A model generated the notes under the pieces. It worked only from the letters and a program-made list of their open reading frames with translations. It was not told where the DNA came from and searched no databases. Below, one piece after another: positions 1-10,875 of a stretch of 53,030 bases of DNA. The DNA is from Brevundimonas diminuta ATCC 11568. GTDB lineage: Bacteria > Pseudomonadota > Alphaproteobacteria > Caulobacterales > Caulobacteraceae. Where the stretch lies: contig NZ_GL883086.1 in the NCBI RefSeq assembly GCF_000204035.1, positions 1,057,540 to 1,110,569 of the forward strand. Direction: 5' to 3'. The position numbers were made by a program, and so were the translations under genes. Numbering within the stretch: position 1 is the first letter of the stretch; each line of letters begins with the position of its first letter.

Positions 1-612
1 CGGCGGCGGCGGCGGCGGCGCGACGCCGTTGTTCGGCGTCCTCACCCCGACGGGCGACGGCCCCGTAGCGTAAGGATCGGCGCCCGCGTCCACCGCGCTG
101 TCCGGCAGAATGATGCGTTGTCCCGCAGAGATCGCGCCCCGCGGCCCCAGGCCGTTCAGGTCGATCAAAATCTGCACCGGCGTACGGAAACGACGCCCCA
201 CGCCCGAAATGGTGTCGCCCGGTTGAATCACATAGGTCGCGCCCGGCATCGCCGGATTGCCCGCAGCGGGCGGCGGCGTCACCGTGCTCGGCGTTCCGGT
301 CGAGGGATAGGCAGGACCGCCCGCAGGGGGCAGGCCGCCGCCTTCGATATTGCCAGCCGGCGCGCGCGGTCCTTCCTGAATCGGCGGTTGAGCAGGCTGC
401 TGCGGCTGCGTCGCCGGCCCTTGGTAATAGGGATTGTTCGGATAGGCGCCGGGCTGCTGGCCCTGGGGTTGCCCCGGCTGTTGCGGATAACCGCCCGCCC
501 CCATCGGCCGGGTCGAGTAGCGCGGCTCGTTCGGATAGGTCGAACACGCCGTCACCGCCAGCGCCCCGCCGACGACCGCCGCCGCCCTGATCCAGCCTGT
601 AAAGCCGCTCAT
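1..612 (-). CDS. nlpD: NlpD-like LysM lipoprotein, partial (3' end outside window)
   Basis: The reading frame starts at an ATG at 612 and runs off the window edge after about 204 residues. The N-terminus is a lipoprotein signal with the lipobox V-T-A-C (Cys about residue 23), followed by a Pro/Gln/Gly-rich linker. One LysM domain covers about residues 125-169 and includes the QPGDT motif. A proline-rich segment, encoded by the CGG/CCG run at 1-20, then leads towards the missing C-terminus. NlpD proteins normally carry a degenerate M23 (LytM) domain there and activate amidases at division; that part is not visible. The order serS-surE-pcm-nlpD is the classical one and supports the name. It is 127 bases downstream of pcm, so it may have its own promoter. 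Confidence 0.85.
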   Translation of the reverse strand, partial: MSGFTGWIRAAAVVGGALAVTACSTYPNEPRYSTRPMGAGGYPQQPGQPQGQQPGAYPNNPYYQGPATQPQQPAQPPIQEGPRAPAGNIEGGGLPPAGGPAYPSTGTPSTVTPPPAAGNPAMPGATYVIQPGDTISGVGRRFRTPVQILIDLNGLGPRGAISAGQRIILPDSAVDAGADPYATGPSPVGVRTPNNGVAPPPPPP

Positions 613-739
613 GCGTCTCTCCGTATTAACCTTGTTCAGCATTCAGAAGCCGGTTTGCCCCGACCCGTGGCCGAATCCAACCCGGCAACCCGCGCGAAAG
701 TGGGGCGGAAAGGTTAATGGAGCGGTGAGATTTCGCCCC

Positions 740-1384
740 TCACCCTTCTTTCGCCGTCCCTTCGACCAGGGGAACGAAGCGGACCTCGCACAGGCTTTCC
801 CGCTGGAAACTGCCGTCGGGCTGGCCGGTGTAGCGGTTCAGCATCTGCACCGAGGTGCGTCCCACCGGCGCGACCAAGACGCCGCCCGGCTTCAGTTGCT
901 TCAGCAGTTCGGTCGGCTCATGCGGCGAGGCCGCCGTGACCATGATCCGGTCGAACGGCGCCTGCTCCGGCCAACCCTGTCCGCCGTCGCCGTGGCGAGT
1001 GAAGACATTATCGATCCCAAGGATTTTCAATCGGTTCTCAGCCTCATTTAAGAGGCTCTTGTAACGCTCGACCGAATAGACGAAGCGCGCCATGCGGCTA
1101 AGAACCGCGCACTGATAGCCGCTGCCGGTGCCGATCTCGAGCACGCGATGGCGCGGCTGGACGTCCAGCGCCTGGGTCATCAGGCCGACGATGAAGGGCT
1201 GGCTGATCGTCTGGGCGCAGTCGATCGGCAGGGCCTGATCCTCCCACGCCTGATCGAGGAATTTCTCATGGACGAAGACGGCGCGGTCGATGGACTCCAT
1301 CGCCTTCAGAACCCGCGCGTCCGTCACCCCCTGACGCCGCAGCGACAGGATCAATCGGCCCGCGCGGTCGTCCTTGAGACTCAT
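740..1384 (-). CDS. pcm: Protein-L-isoaspartate O-methyltransferase
   Basis: This 214-residue protein has the usual length for PCMT. It transfers methyl from S-adenosylmethionine to L-isoaspartyl residues, starting repair of aged proteins in the cytoplasm. The family signature T-I-S-Q-P lies at about residues 59-63 and the SAM-binding motif I, EIGTGSGY, at 83-90. A late GGVLVAPVG stretch forms the last strands of the Rossmann fold. Its ATG overlaps the surE stop by 4 bases (ATGA), so the two are translationally coupled. The surE-pcm pairing is widespread in proteobacteria. Confidence 0.95.
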   Translation of the reverse strand: MSLKDDRAGRLILSLRRQGVTDARVLKAMESIDRAVFVHEKFLDQAWEDQALPIDCAQTISQPFIVGLMTQALDVQPRHRVLEIGTGSGYQCAVLSRMARFVYSVERYKSLLNEAENRLKILGIDNVFTRHGDGGQGWPEQAPFDRIMVTAASPHEPTELLKQLKPGGVLVAPVGRTSVQMLNRYTGQPDGSFQRESLCEVRFVPLVEGTAKEG

Positions 1385-2172
1385 TTTTCCTGCGGCCCCT
1401 TGGGCGGGGCGCCGCCCAGCACCTTCTTCAGATCGTTGACCGACTGCATGTGCGTCAGGTCGATGTGCAGCGGCGTGACCGAGATGCGGCCCTCGTCCAT
1501 CGCGCGCAGGTCGGTGCCGTCAGCGTGCTCCTGCGGCGCGCCGCGGAAGGCCATCCAGTAGTAGTCGCGGCCGCGCAGGTCCGTGCGGCGGATGGCGTGC
1601 ATTTCGCCGATGTCGCGGAAGCCCTGACGCGTCACCTCGACCGTCTTGACCAGTTCCGGCGGCAGACGCGGGAAGTTGACGTTCATGACCACGCCCTCCC
1701 CCCATTTCTGCTCCAGCAGGCGTGCGACGATGCCGGGACCGAAGGCTTCGGCCGTTTCCCAGTGGGCGATCGCTTCGTCGTGGAACCGCTCCAGCGACTG
1801 CGACAGGGCGATGGAGCGGATGCCGAAGGCCATGCCCTGAAGGGCGCCCGCCACCGTGCCGGAATAGCTGACGTCCTCGCCCACGTTGTGGCCGCGATTG
1901 ACGCCCGACAGCACCAAATCGGGCTTCTCGGGCATGATGTCGTTGACGGCCAGGATGACGCAGTCGGTCGGGGTGCCGGTCACGGCGAACCGCTTGTCGC
2001 CCAGTTGATTGACGCGCAGCGGCTCGGTCAGGGTGATGCCCCGCCCCTTGGCCGACTGCTCGGTCTGCGGCGCGACGACCCAGACGTCGTCCGACAGGGC
2101 GCGGGCGATCTTTTCCAGACAGGCCAGGCCCTCGGCCTCGATGCCGTCGTCGTTGGTGAGGAGGATACGCAT
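1381..2172 (-). CDS. surE: 5'/3'-nucleotidase SurE
   Basis: This 263-residue metal-dependent nucleoside monophosphate phosphatase begins MRILLTNDDG. The metal-binding residues expected in the family are visible: Asp8 and Asp9 in the NDDG loop, Ser40, and Asn92 in the SGVNRG motif. It belongs to the serS-surE-pcm-nlpD series. The Shine-Dalgarno sequence (GAGAAGGAAG on the minus strand) comes from the end of the repeat module at 2179-2231 and sits in a hairpin arm. Translation may therefore depend on that hairpin opening. Confidence 0.95.
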   Translation of the reverse strand: MRILLTNDDGIEAEGLACLEKIARALSDDVWVVAPQTEQSAKGRGITLTEPLRVNQLGDKRFAVTGTPTDCVILAVNDIMPEKPDLVLSGVNRGHNVGEDVSYSGTVAGALQGMAFGIRSIALSQSLERFHDEAIAHWETAEAFGPGIVARLLEQKWGEGVVMNVNFPRLPPELVKTVEVTRQGFRDIGEMHAIRRTDLRGRDYYWMAFRGAPQEHADGTDLRAMDEGRISVTPLHIDLTHMQSVNDLKKVLGGAPPKGPQEK

Positions 2173-2178
2173 CAGGCT

Positions 2179-2343
2179 TCCTTCTCCCCTTGTGGGAGAA
2201 GGTGGCTGGCGAAGCCAGACGGATGAGGGGTCGAACCCCGGCCGGTAATCATGTCGTCTGAACTCGCCACTAGCATCTTCTGTCTGAGCAACCCCTCATC
2301 CGAGCCGCTGCGCGGCCCACCTTCTCCCACAAGGGGAGAAGGA
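2179..2343. repeat. Inverted pair of 53-base palindromic modules between serS and surE
   Basis: Two 53-base modules face each other at 2179-2231 and 2291-2343 with a 59-base spacer. Each module has an outer hairpin (CCTTCTCCC, loop CTTGT, GGGAGAAGG), an inner five-pair hairpin, and a GATGAGGGGT end. The outer arms and the end are identical in the two modules. The inner stem is CTGGC/GCCAG in one and GCCGC/GCGGC in the other, so three base pairs changed while pairing was kept. The element fills the gap exactly from the serS stop to just before the surE start. It looks like a REP- or MITE-like intergenic repeat. No clear target duplication was seen. Confidence 0.85.
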
Positions 2344-5018
<2,675 letters not shown>

Positions 5019-5049
5019 GAGAGCTCTCGCGTCAGTCTGAATATGAAGA

Positions 5050-5073
5050 GGGCGGGACCGAACGGCCCCGCCC
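5050..5073 (-). terminator. GC-rich hairpin between yceI and the b561-YceI gene
   Basis: The sequence GGGCGGGACC, loop GAAC, GGCCCCGCCC forms a ten-pair stem with one G-U type mismatch. It lies between the stop of the YceI lipoprotein gene and the start of the fusion gene on the same strand. There is no run of T after it. It may attenuate rather than end transcription. Confidence 0.4.
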
Positions 5074-5093
5074 CTTCGTCGTGTCGCAGCCTA

Positions 5094-5798
5094 TCAGACG
5101 GCGGGAGCCGCCGGGGCGACTTCTTTGATGAACTCGGCGTCGAAGCGGATCGTCACTTCATCCCCGACCGGGCCCAGCGCCATGCCGAAGTCGGTGCGCT
5201 TGAACTTGCCCTCAGCCGAGAAGCCGATGGCCGGCGCCGGCACGAACGGGTGCTTCTCCAGGTCGCCGTTGAAGGTGGCGTCCAGGGTCACCGGCTTGGT
5301 CACGCCCAGGAAGGTCAGATCGCCCGTCACCTTGGCCGTGCGCGTGCCGGTCAGCTCGACCTTGGTCGACTTGAAGGTGATCTGCGGGAAGGCGGTCGCG
5401 TTCAGGAAGTTCTTGTTCTTGGCGATGTCCTCGCTCCAGCTCTTGAAGCCGGTGGCGGCGTGGGTGCCGACGTAGTCGCCCTGATAGTTGGCGTCGACCG
5501 AAGCCGGGTCGATGGTCGCCTCGACCGTGCTGTTGGCCAGGTTGGCGGGGTCCAGCGTGATCTTGGCGTCGAACTTGTTGAAGCGCGCCGTGTAGTTCGA
5601 GATCGAGTTGTGCGGCAGCGACCACTGCAGCGAGGCGTGGGTCGGGTCCATCACATAGACGCCCGAAGTGGCCTTCAGCGCGACCGGAGCGGTCGAGGCG
5701 GCGTCGGTCGTCGGGGCGCCGGCGGTGTCAGCGGGCTGGCTGCAGGCGGCCAGCAGGGCGGCGGCCGAAACGGCGATCAGGGCGGCTTTGATCTTCAT
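5094..5798 (-). CDS. YceI family lipoprotein
   Basis: This 234-residue protein starts at an ATG at 5798 with a lipoprotein signal (lipobox L-A-A-C, Cys about residue 19). The YceI domain runs from about residue 45 to the end. It includes [15 protein letters not shown] at the front and a late KFKRTDFGM stretch. YceI proteins are periplasmic, isoprenoid-binding barrels. The open frame extends far upstream without a stop, but that part is antisense to mutL and has no signal peptide. It is encoded with the b561-YceI fusion, and the two probably act on the same quinone-like ligand (inference). Confidence 0.9.
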   Translation of the reverse strand: MKIKAALIAVSAAALLAACSQPADTAGAPTTDAASTAPVALKATSGVYVMDPTHASLQWSLPHNSISNYTARFNKFDAKITLDPANLANSTVEATIDPASVDANYQGDYVGTHAATGFKSWSEDIAKNKNFLNATAFPQITFKSTKVELTGTRTAKVTGDLTFLGVTKPVTLDATFNGDLEKHPFVPAPAIGFSAEGKFKRTDFGMALGPVGDEVTIRFDAEFIKEVAPAAPAV

Positions 5799-6011
5799 GG
5801 GAGAGGAAACCTCAATCAGGCGGTTGAAACGAAAACTGGACAGACAGTCCGGAAACAGGTCGAGTGTCCGTCCGGCCTCGCCGTCGGACTGCAACAGTAT
5901 AAGTTGCCATTCACGTGCTTCAAGCCCCCCGATCACGAAAACCGCCTTCGACCTCACGAAAAAAGGATTGAGGTGCGTCTGCGGGCGACGGCGCCTATCC
6001 TCGCGACTCAC

Positions 6012-7934
6012 ATGACCATCCGTCGCCTCCCCCCCGAAACCGTCAACCGCATCGCCGCCGGCGAAGTGGTCGAACGCCCGGCCAGCGCCATCAAGGAACT
6101 GGTCGAGAACGCCATCGACGCCGACGCCCGCAGCATCGAGATTCAGGCGGACGGCGGCGGCCTGACCCGCATCCTGATCGCCGACGACGGCAAGGGCATC
6201 CCGCGTGACGAGTTGCCCGTGGCCATCGAACGCCACGCCACGTCGAAGCTGGAGCCGGACGATGCGGGCGACGTGGACCTGCTGCGCATCTTCACCCTGG
6301 GCTTCCGAGGCGAGGCCCTGCCTTCCATCGGCTCGGTCGCTCGCCTGAACATCACCACCCGTGCGCGCGCCGAAACCGGCCAGCCTCAGAACGACGCCTG
6401 GGCCATCTCCGTCGAGGGCGGCGCCCAAAGGCCCCTGTCGCCCGCCGCCTTCCCCGGCCCGCACGGCGCGCGGGTCGAAGTGCGCGACCTGTTCTACGCC
6501 ACCCCTGCCCGGCTGAAGTTCATGAAGTCCGAGCGGGCCGAGGCCATGGCCATCTCCGAAGAGATCAAGCGTCAGGCCATGGCGCACGAGGCCGTGGCCT
6601 TCACCCTGACGCTGGACGGCAAGACGACGCTGCGCCTGCCTGCCGAACATCCCGGCGACGAGGGGCGGCTGAAACGTCTCGGCGCCCTGCTGGGCCGCGA
6701 CTTCGAGGCCAACGCCCTGCTGATCGATCAGGAGCGCGACGGCGTGCGCCTGTCCGGCTATGCGGGCCTGCCGACCTATTCGCGCGGCAATGCGGCGCAC
6801 CAGTTCCTGTTCGTCAACGGCCGCCCGGTGCGCGACCGCCTGCTGCAGGGCGCTCTGCGCGGGGCCTACGCCGACTTCCTGGCGCGCGACCGGCACCCGG
6901 CGGCGGCCCTCTTCATCGACATCGACCCGCTGTATGTCGACGTGAACGTCCACCCGGCCAAGGCCGAGGTGCGCTTCCGCGACCCGGCGCTGGTGCGCGG
7001 CCTGATCGTCGGCGCCCTGCGTCACGCCCTGCACGCGGCGGGACACCGCGCCTCGACCACGGTCGCTGCAGACGCCCTGTCAGGGTTCCGGCCGCATACG
7101 GGCGATGCCCTCTACAACCCGGTCGCGCCGCAGACGTTCAGCAACGCCGCGCCGGGCTGGAGCGGCTGGCAGGGCTGGTCGCAACCGGCCGCCGCCGCCC
7201 AGAACCTGCCGGGTCTCAACGAACGCTCCGCCCGCGTCGAACACACATGGAGCGGGGAAGCAGCCGTCCCAAGTTTCCGCACCCTGAGCGAGATTCAGGC
7301 CGAACACGCGGGCCAGATCGCGCCCGGCGCTTCGGCTCCAGTCGATCTGATCGACTACCCGCTGGGCGCCGCGCGGGCGCAGTTGCACGCCAACTACATC
7401 GTGGCCCAGACCCGCGACGGCCTGGTCATCGTCGACCAGCACGCCGCCCACGAACGCCTGGTCTATGAGCGGATGAAGGCCCAGATGGCCGACGGCGCCG
7501 TCACCCGTCAGGCCCTGCTGACGCCCGAAGTCGTCGAACTGGATCCCGCCGAGGCCGAGCGCGTCGCCGCCAAGGCCGAGGAACTGGCCGAGATGGGCTT
7601 GATCGTCGAAGCGTTCGGCGCGGGCGCGGTGCTGGTGCGCGAAACCCCAGCTCTGCTGGGCGATACCGACGTTCAGGGCCTGATCCGCGACATCGCTGAC
7701 GACCTGTCCGAACACGGCGCCGCCCTATCGCTGAAGGAGCGCATGGCCGAGGTCTGCGGCACCATGGCCTGCCACGGCTCGGTGCGTTCGGGCCGCGTCC
7801 TGTCGGCGCCCGAGATGAACGCCCTGCTGCGCCAGATGGAGGCCACGCCCCACTCCGGCCAATGCAACCACGGCCGCCCGACCTATGTGGAGTTGAAGCT
7901 GCACGATCTGGAAAAGCTGTTCGGGCGGCGATGA
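6012..7934 (+). CDS. mutL: DNA mismatch repair protein MutL, endonuclease type
   Basis: This 640-residue protein begins [19 protein letters not shown], the standard MutL start. The N-terminal GHKL ATPase shows the [10 protein letters not shown] and [10 protein letters not shown] motifs. A variable linker covers about residues 345-445. The C-terminal dimerisation domain carries the endonuclease motif DQHA-(2)-E-(4)-E at about 475-486, plus ACHGSVRSG and CNHGRP, which are the zinc-site motifs. This is the nicking MutL type found in bacteria without MutH. It is divergent from the yceI gene, with a 213-base gap that should hold both promoters. Confidence 0.96.
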   Translation: MTIRRLPPETVNRIAAGEVVERPASAIKELVENAIDADARSIEIQADGGGLTRILIADDGKGIPRDELPVAIERHATSKLEPDDAGDVDLLRIFTLGFRGEALPSIGSVARLNITTRARAETGQPQNDAWAISVEGGAQRPLSPAAFPGPHGARVEVRDLFYATPARLKFMKSERAEAMAISEEIKRQAMAHEAVAFTLTLDGKTTLRLPAEHPGDEGRLKRLGALLGRDFEANALLIDQERDGVRLSGYAGLPTYSRGNAAHQFLFVNGRPVRDRLLQGALRGAYADFLARDRHPAAALFIDIDPLYVDVNVHPAKAEVRFRDPALVRGLIVGALRHALHAAGHRASTTVAADALSGFRPHTGDALYNPVAPQTFSNAAPGWSGWQGWSQPAAAAQNLPGLNERSARVEHTWSGEAAVPSFRTLSEIQAEHAGQIAPGASAPVDLIDYPLGAARAQLHANYIVAQTRDGLVIVDQHAAHERLVYERMKAQMADGAVTRQALLTPEVVELDPAEAERVAAKAEELAEMGLIVEAFGAGAVLVRETPALLGDTDVQGLIRDIADDLSEHGAALSLKERMAEVCGTMACHGSVRSGRVLSAPEMNALLRQMEATPHSGQCNHGRPTYVELKLHDLEKLFGRR

Positions 7935-7970
7935 TCTTTTCGTCACCCTACCGCTTCGCGACTTGAGGGG

Positions 7971-8441
7971 ATGGCTCCTTCCGTCCTCTTCGTCTGCCTG
8001 GGCAACATCTGTCGTTCGCCGCTGGCCGAGGCGGCCTTTCGCGAAGAAGCGCGTCGCATACATCTGGACGCCATCACTGATTCCGCAGGCACGGGCGGCT
8101 GGCACGTCGACTCTCCGCCCGACCCGCGCGCCCAGGCGGTCGCGTTGAAAAACGGCGTCGACATCTCGGCCTTGCGCGGGCGTCAGGTGAAACCCGCCGA
8201 CTTCCGCCGCTTCACCCATTTGGTGGCGATGGATCACGACAATCTGGCGAACCTGCGCCGTCTCGCCCCGCCCGACGCCACGGCCCAACTGTCCCTGCTG
8301 CTGGATCACGTCGAGGGCCGCGCCGGTCAGGCCGTGGCCGATCCCTATTTCGGCGAAGACGACGGTTTCGACGTCACCTGGGCTGATGTCACGGCCGGCG
8401 CCCGCGCCCTGGCCGCCGAGCTTCAGCGCCGCAGAGGTTGA
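7971..8441 (+). CDS. Low-molecular-weight protein-tyrosine phosphatase
   Basis: This 156-residue cytoplasmic phosphatase has the full catalytic P-loop C-L-G-N-I-C-R-S near residues 9-16 (CX5R). The general-acid loop DPYFGEDDGF lies near residues 123-132. It hydrolyses phosphotyrosine or similar phosphomonoesters. Members near polysaccharide genes often control tyrosine kinases, but here the neighbours are mutL and yjhX, so the substrate is unknown. The start at 7971 follows a GAGGGG Shine-Dalgarno sequence. Confidence 0.93.
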   Translation: MAPSVLFVCLGNICRSPLAEAAFREEARRIHLDAITDSAGTGGWHVDSPPDPRAQAVALKNGVDISALRGRQVKPADFRRFTHLVAMDHDNLANLRRLAPPDATAQLSLLLDHVEGRAGQAVADPYFGEDDGFDVTWADVTAGARALAAELQRRRG

Positions 8442-8468
8442 AGCGCCTAGCCGCCGACCACGCCTCGC

Positions 8469-8624
8469 GCTATAAGCCGCGCCTTCCCCCAATGGGATGG
8501 AACCATGTTTGAGATTGTAGCCACGGCATAGGCCCGGACGCTGATCGTCCCGAGGCCTCCTGAGCCCGCCCGCGCCCCGTTGCGCCGGGCGCGTGTCTTC
8601 TCATGCCTTGGAAATCCCAATCCC
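8469..8624 (+). promoter_or_regulatory. Candidate structured leader of yjhX with a short upstream ORF
   Basis: A TATAA stretch lies at about 8470. An eight-codon ORF (8505-8531, MFEIVATA then TAG) follows a GGGATGGA sequence. Right after its stop come two hairpins. The first spans 8531-8557: outer GGCC/GGCC and inner GGACG, loop CTGAT, CGTCC. The second spans 8571-8593: CGCGCCC/GGGCGCG. The yjhX ATG is 32 bases beyond. A small ORF followed by paired stems is the layout of leader-peptide or riboregulatory control. No known riboswitch class was recognised. Confidence 0.45.
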
Positions 8625-8900
8625 ATGAACCTGTCACGTGCGGAGCAACGCACGCTCCACGCCCTCGCCCAGGGCGGTCGCATCCTGCTGGAACGCGACG
8701 AACAGGGCCGTATCCTGGCCGCCCGCTGCTTCACCCGCGAAGGCTGGGTGCTGGACGGCTGTAACCTGGATCAATGGCGCAGCCTGAAGCGCAAGGGCGT
8801 CATCAAGTCCCGAAACGGCGGCCCCTACGTCGTCAACCGCGACGGCCTCAGCCGCCTGCGCAGCCGGGCTGACAACCGGACCTCAGGTCGAAGTTTCTGA
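8625..8900 (+). CDS. yjhX: YjhX family protein (UPF0386)
   Basis: The protein of 91 residues starts MNLSRAEQRTLHALAQGG and closely follows the E. coli YjhX pattern. It has a short N-terminal helical segment and a conserved R-E-G-W, L-K-R-K-G-V-I-K-S and G-G-P-Y-V-V-N core. YjhX has been described as the toxin of the YjhX-YjhQ pair, where YjhQ is an acetyltransferase. No acetyltransferase gene adjoins it here. The ATG at 8625 gives the family's normal start. The 3' end overlaps convergent rsmD by 18 bases. The leader upstream is unusual. Confidence 0.85.
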   Translation: MNLSRAEQRTLHALAQGGRILLERDEQGRILAARCFTREGWVLDGCNLDQWRSLKRKGVIKSRNGGPYVVNRDGLSRLRSRADNRTSGRSF

Positions 8901-9458
8901 CGCCCTGAGGAACAGGACGCGCGCGGCGCCGTAGTCGCGCGCGTCCAACCGCTCATAGCCGGGGGTGTCGATCTCGGGCTCGTCCGAGCCGCGCTCGAAG
9001 ACCACGATAGCGCCCGACGCCAACCAGCCGCCCTCCAGCAGCCGCGCCAGCGTCTGCTCTCCTAAGCCTTTGGCGTAGGGCGGATCCAGAAACGCCAGGG
9101 TGAAGGCCTCGCCCGCCGAACCGGGGCGCGGCCCCAGATCGGTCGCGCTGCGCCGATGCACCCGACAACGGCCGAACAGGCCATAGGCGTCCATGTTCTC
9201 GCGGATGGCGCCGCGCGCGCCGTCGTCCGTGTCCACGAACAGGCAGAAAGCCGCTCCGCGCGACAGCGCCTCAAACCCCAGCGCGCCCGAACCGGCGTAG
9301 AGGTCGATCACCCGCGCCTCATGCAGGCCTTCGGCCCACGGCGCATGCTCCAGCACGTTGAAGATCGCCTGACGCGCTCGATCCGACGTCGGCCGCGTGT
9401 TCTGTCCCTCGGGCGTGACGATGGCCCGACCGCGATATTGTCCAGCGACGATTCTCAT
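8883..9458 (-). CDS. rsmD: 16S rRNA (guanine966-N2)-methyltransferase RsmD
   Basis: This 191-residue protein methylates G966 of 16S rRNA using SAM. It starts MRIVAGQYRGR, the usual RsmD N-terminus, at the ATG at 9458. The SAM motif DLYAGSGALG is at residues 52-61 and the catalytic DPPY at 125-128. An in-frame extension upstream to 9506 has no family support. The neighbouring rluB and tadA are frequent partners of rsmD in alphaproteobacteria, here separated by two other genes. Confidence 0.94.
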   Translation of the reverse strand: MRIVAGQYRGRAIVTPEGQNTRPTSDRARQAIFNVLEHAPWAEGLHEARVIDLYAGSGALGFEALSRGAAFCLFVDTDDGARGAIRENMDAYGLFGRCRVHRRSATDLGPRPGSAGEAFTLAFLDPPYAKGLGEQTLARLLEGGWLASGAIVVFERGSDEPEIDTPGYERLDARDYGAARVLFLRASETST

Positions 9459-9504
9459 GGCCCCGCCTCTGGACCGGCCACGCGCGCAATGCAACGTTCG
9501 GCCC

Positions 9505-10452
9505 ATGTCTCGCGTTGAATTCCCCGGCTTTATTCAGTTTGCATTTCGCGTCGCCATCGAACAGGCGCGCAACAGTCCCCTGATCGCCGAGGTTCAACCC
9601 GCTGCGCCCTGGAAGCGCCTGATCGCCTTCATCGCACTGTCCGCACTTCTCATGGCCACGGCCATGGTGGCCGCCATCCTGCTGACTCTTCCTTTTGAGT
9701 CGGCGGGCCTGCTCCCCACTGACCTTTTCGCCGTCGCACCTGAAGGCCCAGGCCGTCTGTGGGACGAAAACGTCTCGGTTCTAGCGCTAGGCTTGATGCT
9801 GGGATTCATGGGCGGAGCCATCCTGCTCGCCGCGAAGATTGTTTATCGAGCACCGGTCGCCGCCTTCCTCTGGCCCGGCCGCCGTCTCTCCTGGCGACAA
9901 CTGGGAATTGGTTTCGCCGTCATGAGCGTCGTCGGCGGCGTCAGCGTCCTAGTCTACAATCTGATCGATCCGATCGGCCCTCCGCCGATCTTCAATCTCG
10001 CCTATTCGATCGAAAGCCGCCTGACCTACATCCTTGCGGCGAGCGTCGGCCTGTTGATCGCGGCCGCGGCTGAAGAAGTCGCCTTTCGAGGCGTTCTTCT
10101 CAGGGTCACTGGAGGGCTCACCCGCAGCCTGATCCTGTTGTGCCTGATCAATGCGTTGATCTTCTCCGTCGTCCACCTGGATCCCGATCCAGTGGCGTTC
10201 ATCGCCCGCGCTCTGTCGGGCCTGGTCTGGACCTGGGCCGCGCTGAGACTAGGCGGCATTGAATTCGCCATCGGCGCCCACTGGGCCAACAACCTCGCCA
10301 TAGCCCTGCTGGGCGAACCGCTGTCGGGCGCCGGGCTGTCCGCCGAAGCGATCCCTGTGTCCGCCTTGGCGCTGGAGTTCGTCAGCCTCGTCGTCGTCCT
10401 TGCGGCCGCAGAACGCCTAGCCCGCAACCGCCAGGCTCAGCCCCCGGCGTAG
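9505..10452 (+). CDS. CPBP family intramembrane metalloprotease
   Basis: The 315-residue protein has about eight hydrophobic segments and the CPBP (CAAX protease, Abi) motifs. These are EExxxR at residues 190-195 (EEVAFR), a His at 224 in SVVHLD, and HWANN at 259-263. These residues make the metal-type catalytic site in the membrane. The substrate is unknown. Its start at 9505 is 46 bases from the divergent rsmD start. The last 16 bases overlap the convergent GFA gene. Codon use is slightly less GC-rich than in its neighbours. Confidence 0.88.
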   Translation: MSRVEFPGFIQFAFRVAIEQARNSPLIAEVQPAAPWKRLIAFIALSALLMATAMVAAILLTLPFESAGLLPTDLFAVAPEGPGRLWDENVSVLALGLMLGFMGGAILLAAKIVYRAPVAAFLWPGRRLSWRQLGIGFAVMSVVGGVSVLVYNLIDPIGPPPIFNLAYSIESRLTYILAASVGLLIAAAAEEVAFRGVLLRVTGGLTRSLILLCLINALIFSVVHLDPDPVAFIARALSGLVWTWAALRLGGIEFAIGAHWANNLAIALLGEPLSGAGLSAEAIPVSALALEFVSLVVVLAAAERLARNRQAQPPA

Positions 10453-10853
10453 AGAGCCTCGACCTCGGCGCCGGTCATACGGGCGCGGTCGCCGGCGAAG
10501 GCGTAGTTGGCGGGCTTGGCGTCGATATAGATCTCGCTGTCGAAGGCGAAGGCCGAAGGGTCGTCGAACGCCTGGACCGAGACCATGACCATGCCGCCCG
10601 CCTTCAACCGCCAGAACAGGTTGGAGCCGCAGGCCGGGCAGAACTGCCGCTCGGCCCAATCCGACGAATCATACGTCGCCAGCGGTCCCTCGACTTCAAC
10701 GGTGTCGCCGCAGTCGACGCTGAGCGACACCCCGCCCGAGGTCCGGCGGCAACGTTCGCAATGGCAGGCGTGCATTTCGCCCTTAGGCGTAGCGGTAAAG
10801 CGCACCGCCCCGCACAGACAGCGGCCGTTCAACAGGGTTTCTACGTCCGCCAT
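10437..10853 (-). CDS. GFA family (CENP-V type) zinc protein
   Basis: This 138-residue protein shows the complete GFA cysteine pattern: C12-x-C14, C30-x-C32-xx-C35 and C71-xx-C74. These bind two zinc ions in the S-glutathione-adduct enzymes first named glutathione-dependent formaldehyde-activating enzymes. Many family members have unknown substrates, so only the family is assigned. The gene lies just upstream of rluB on the opposite side of a short gap and overlaps the CPBP gene by 16 bases tail to tail. Confidence 0.9.
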   Translation of the reverse strand: MADVETLLNGRCLCGAVRFTATPKGEMHACHCERCRRTSGGVSLSVDCGDTVEVEGPLATYDSSDWAERQFCPACGSNLFWRLKAGGMVMVSVQAFDDPSAFAFDSEIYIDAKPANYAFAGDRARMTGAEVEALYAGG

Positions 10854-10875
10854 GCCTTGCGTCTCTGCTCAATAG

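Noticed and set aside
1-20. CGG triplet repeat as an unstable repeat element
   Set aside because: It simply encodes a proline run in the NlpD-like protein linker.
5799-7046. Long minus-strand reading frame ahead of the YceI lipoprotein
   Set aside because: It is antisense to mutL, has no family features, and the YceI signal peptide marks the true start at 5798.
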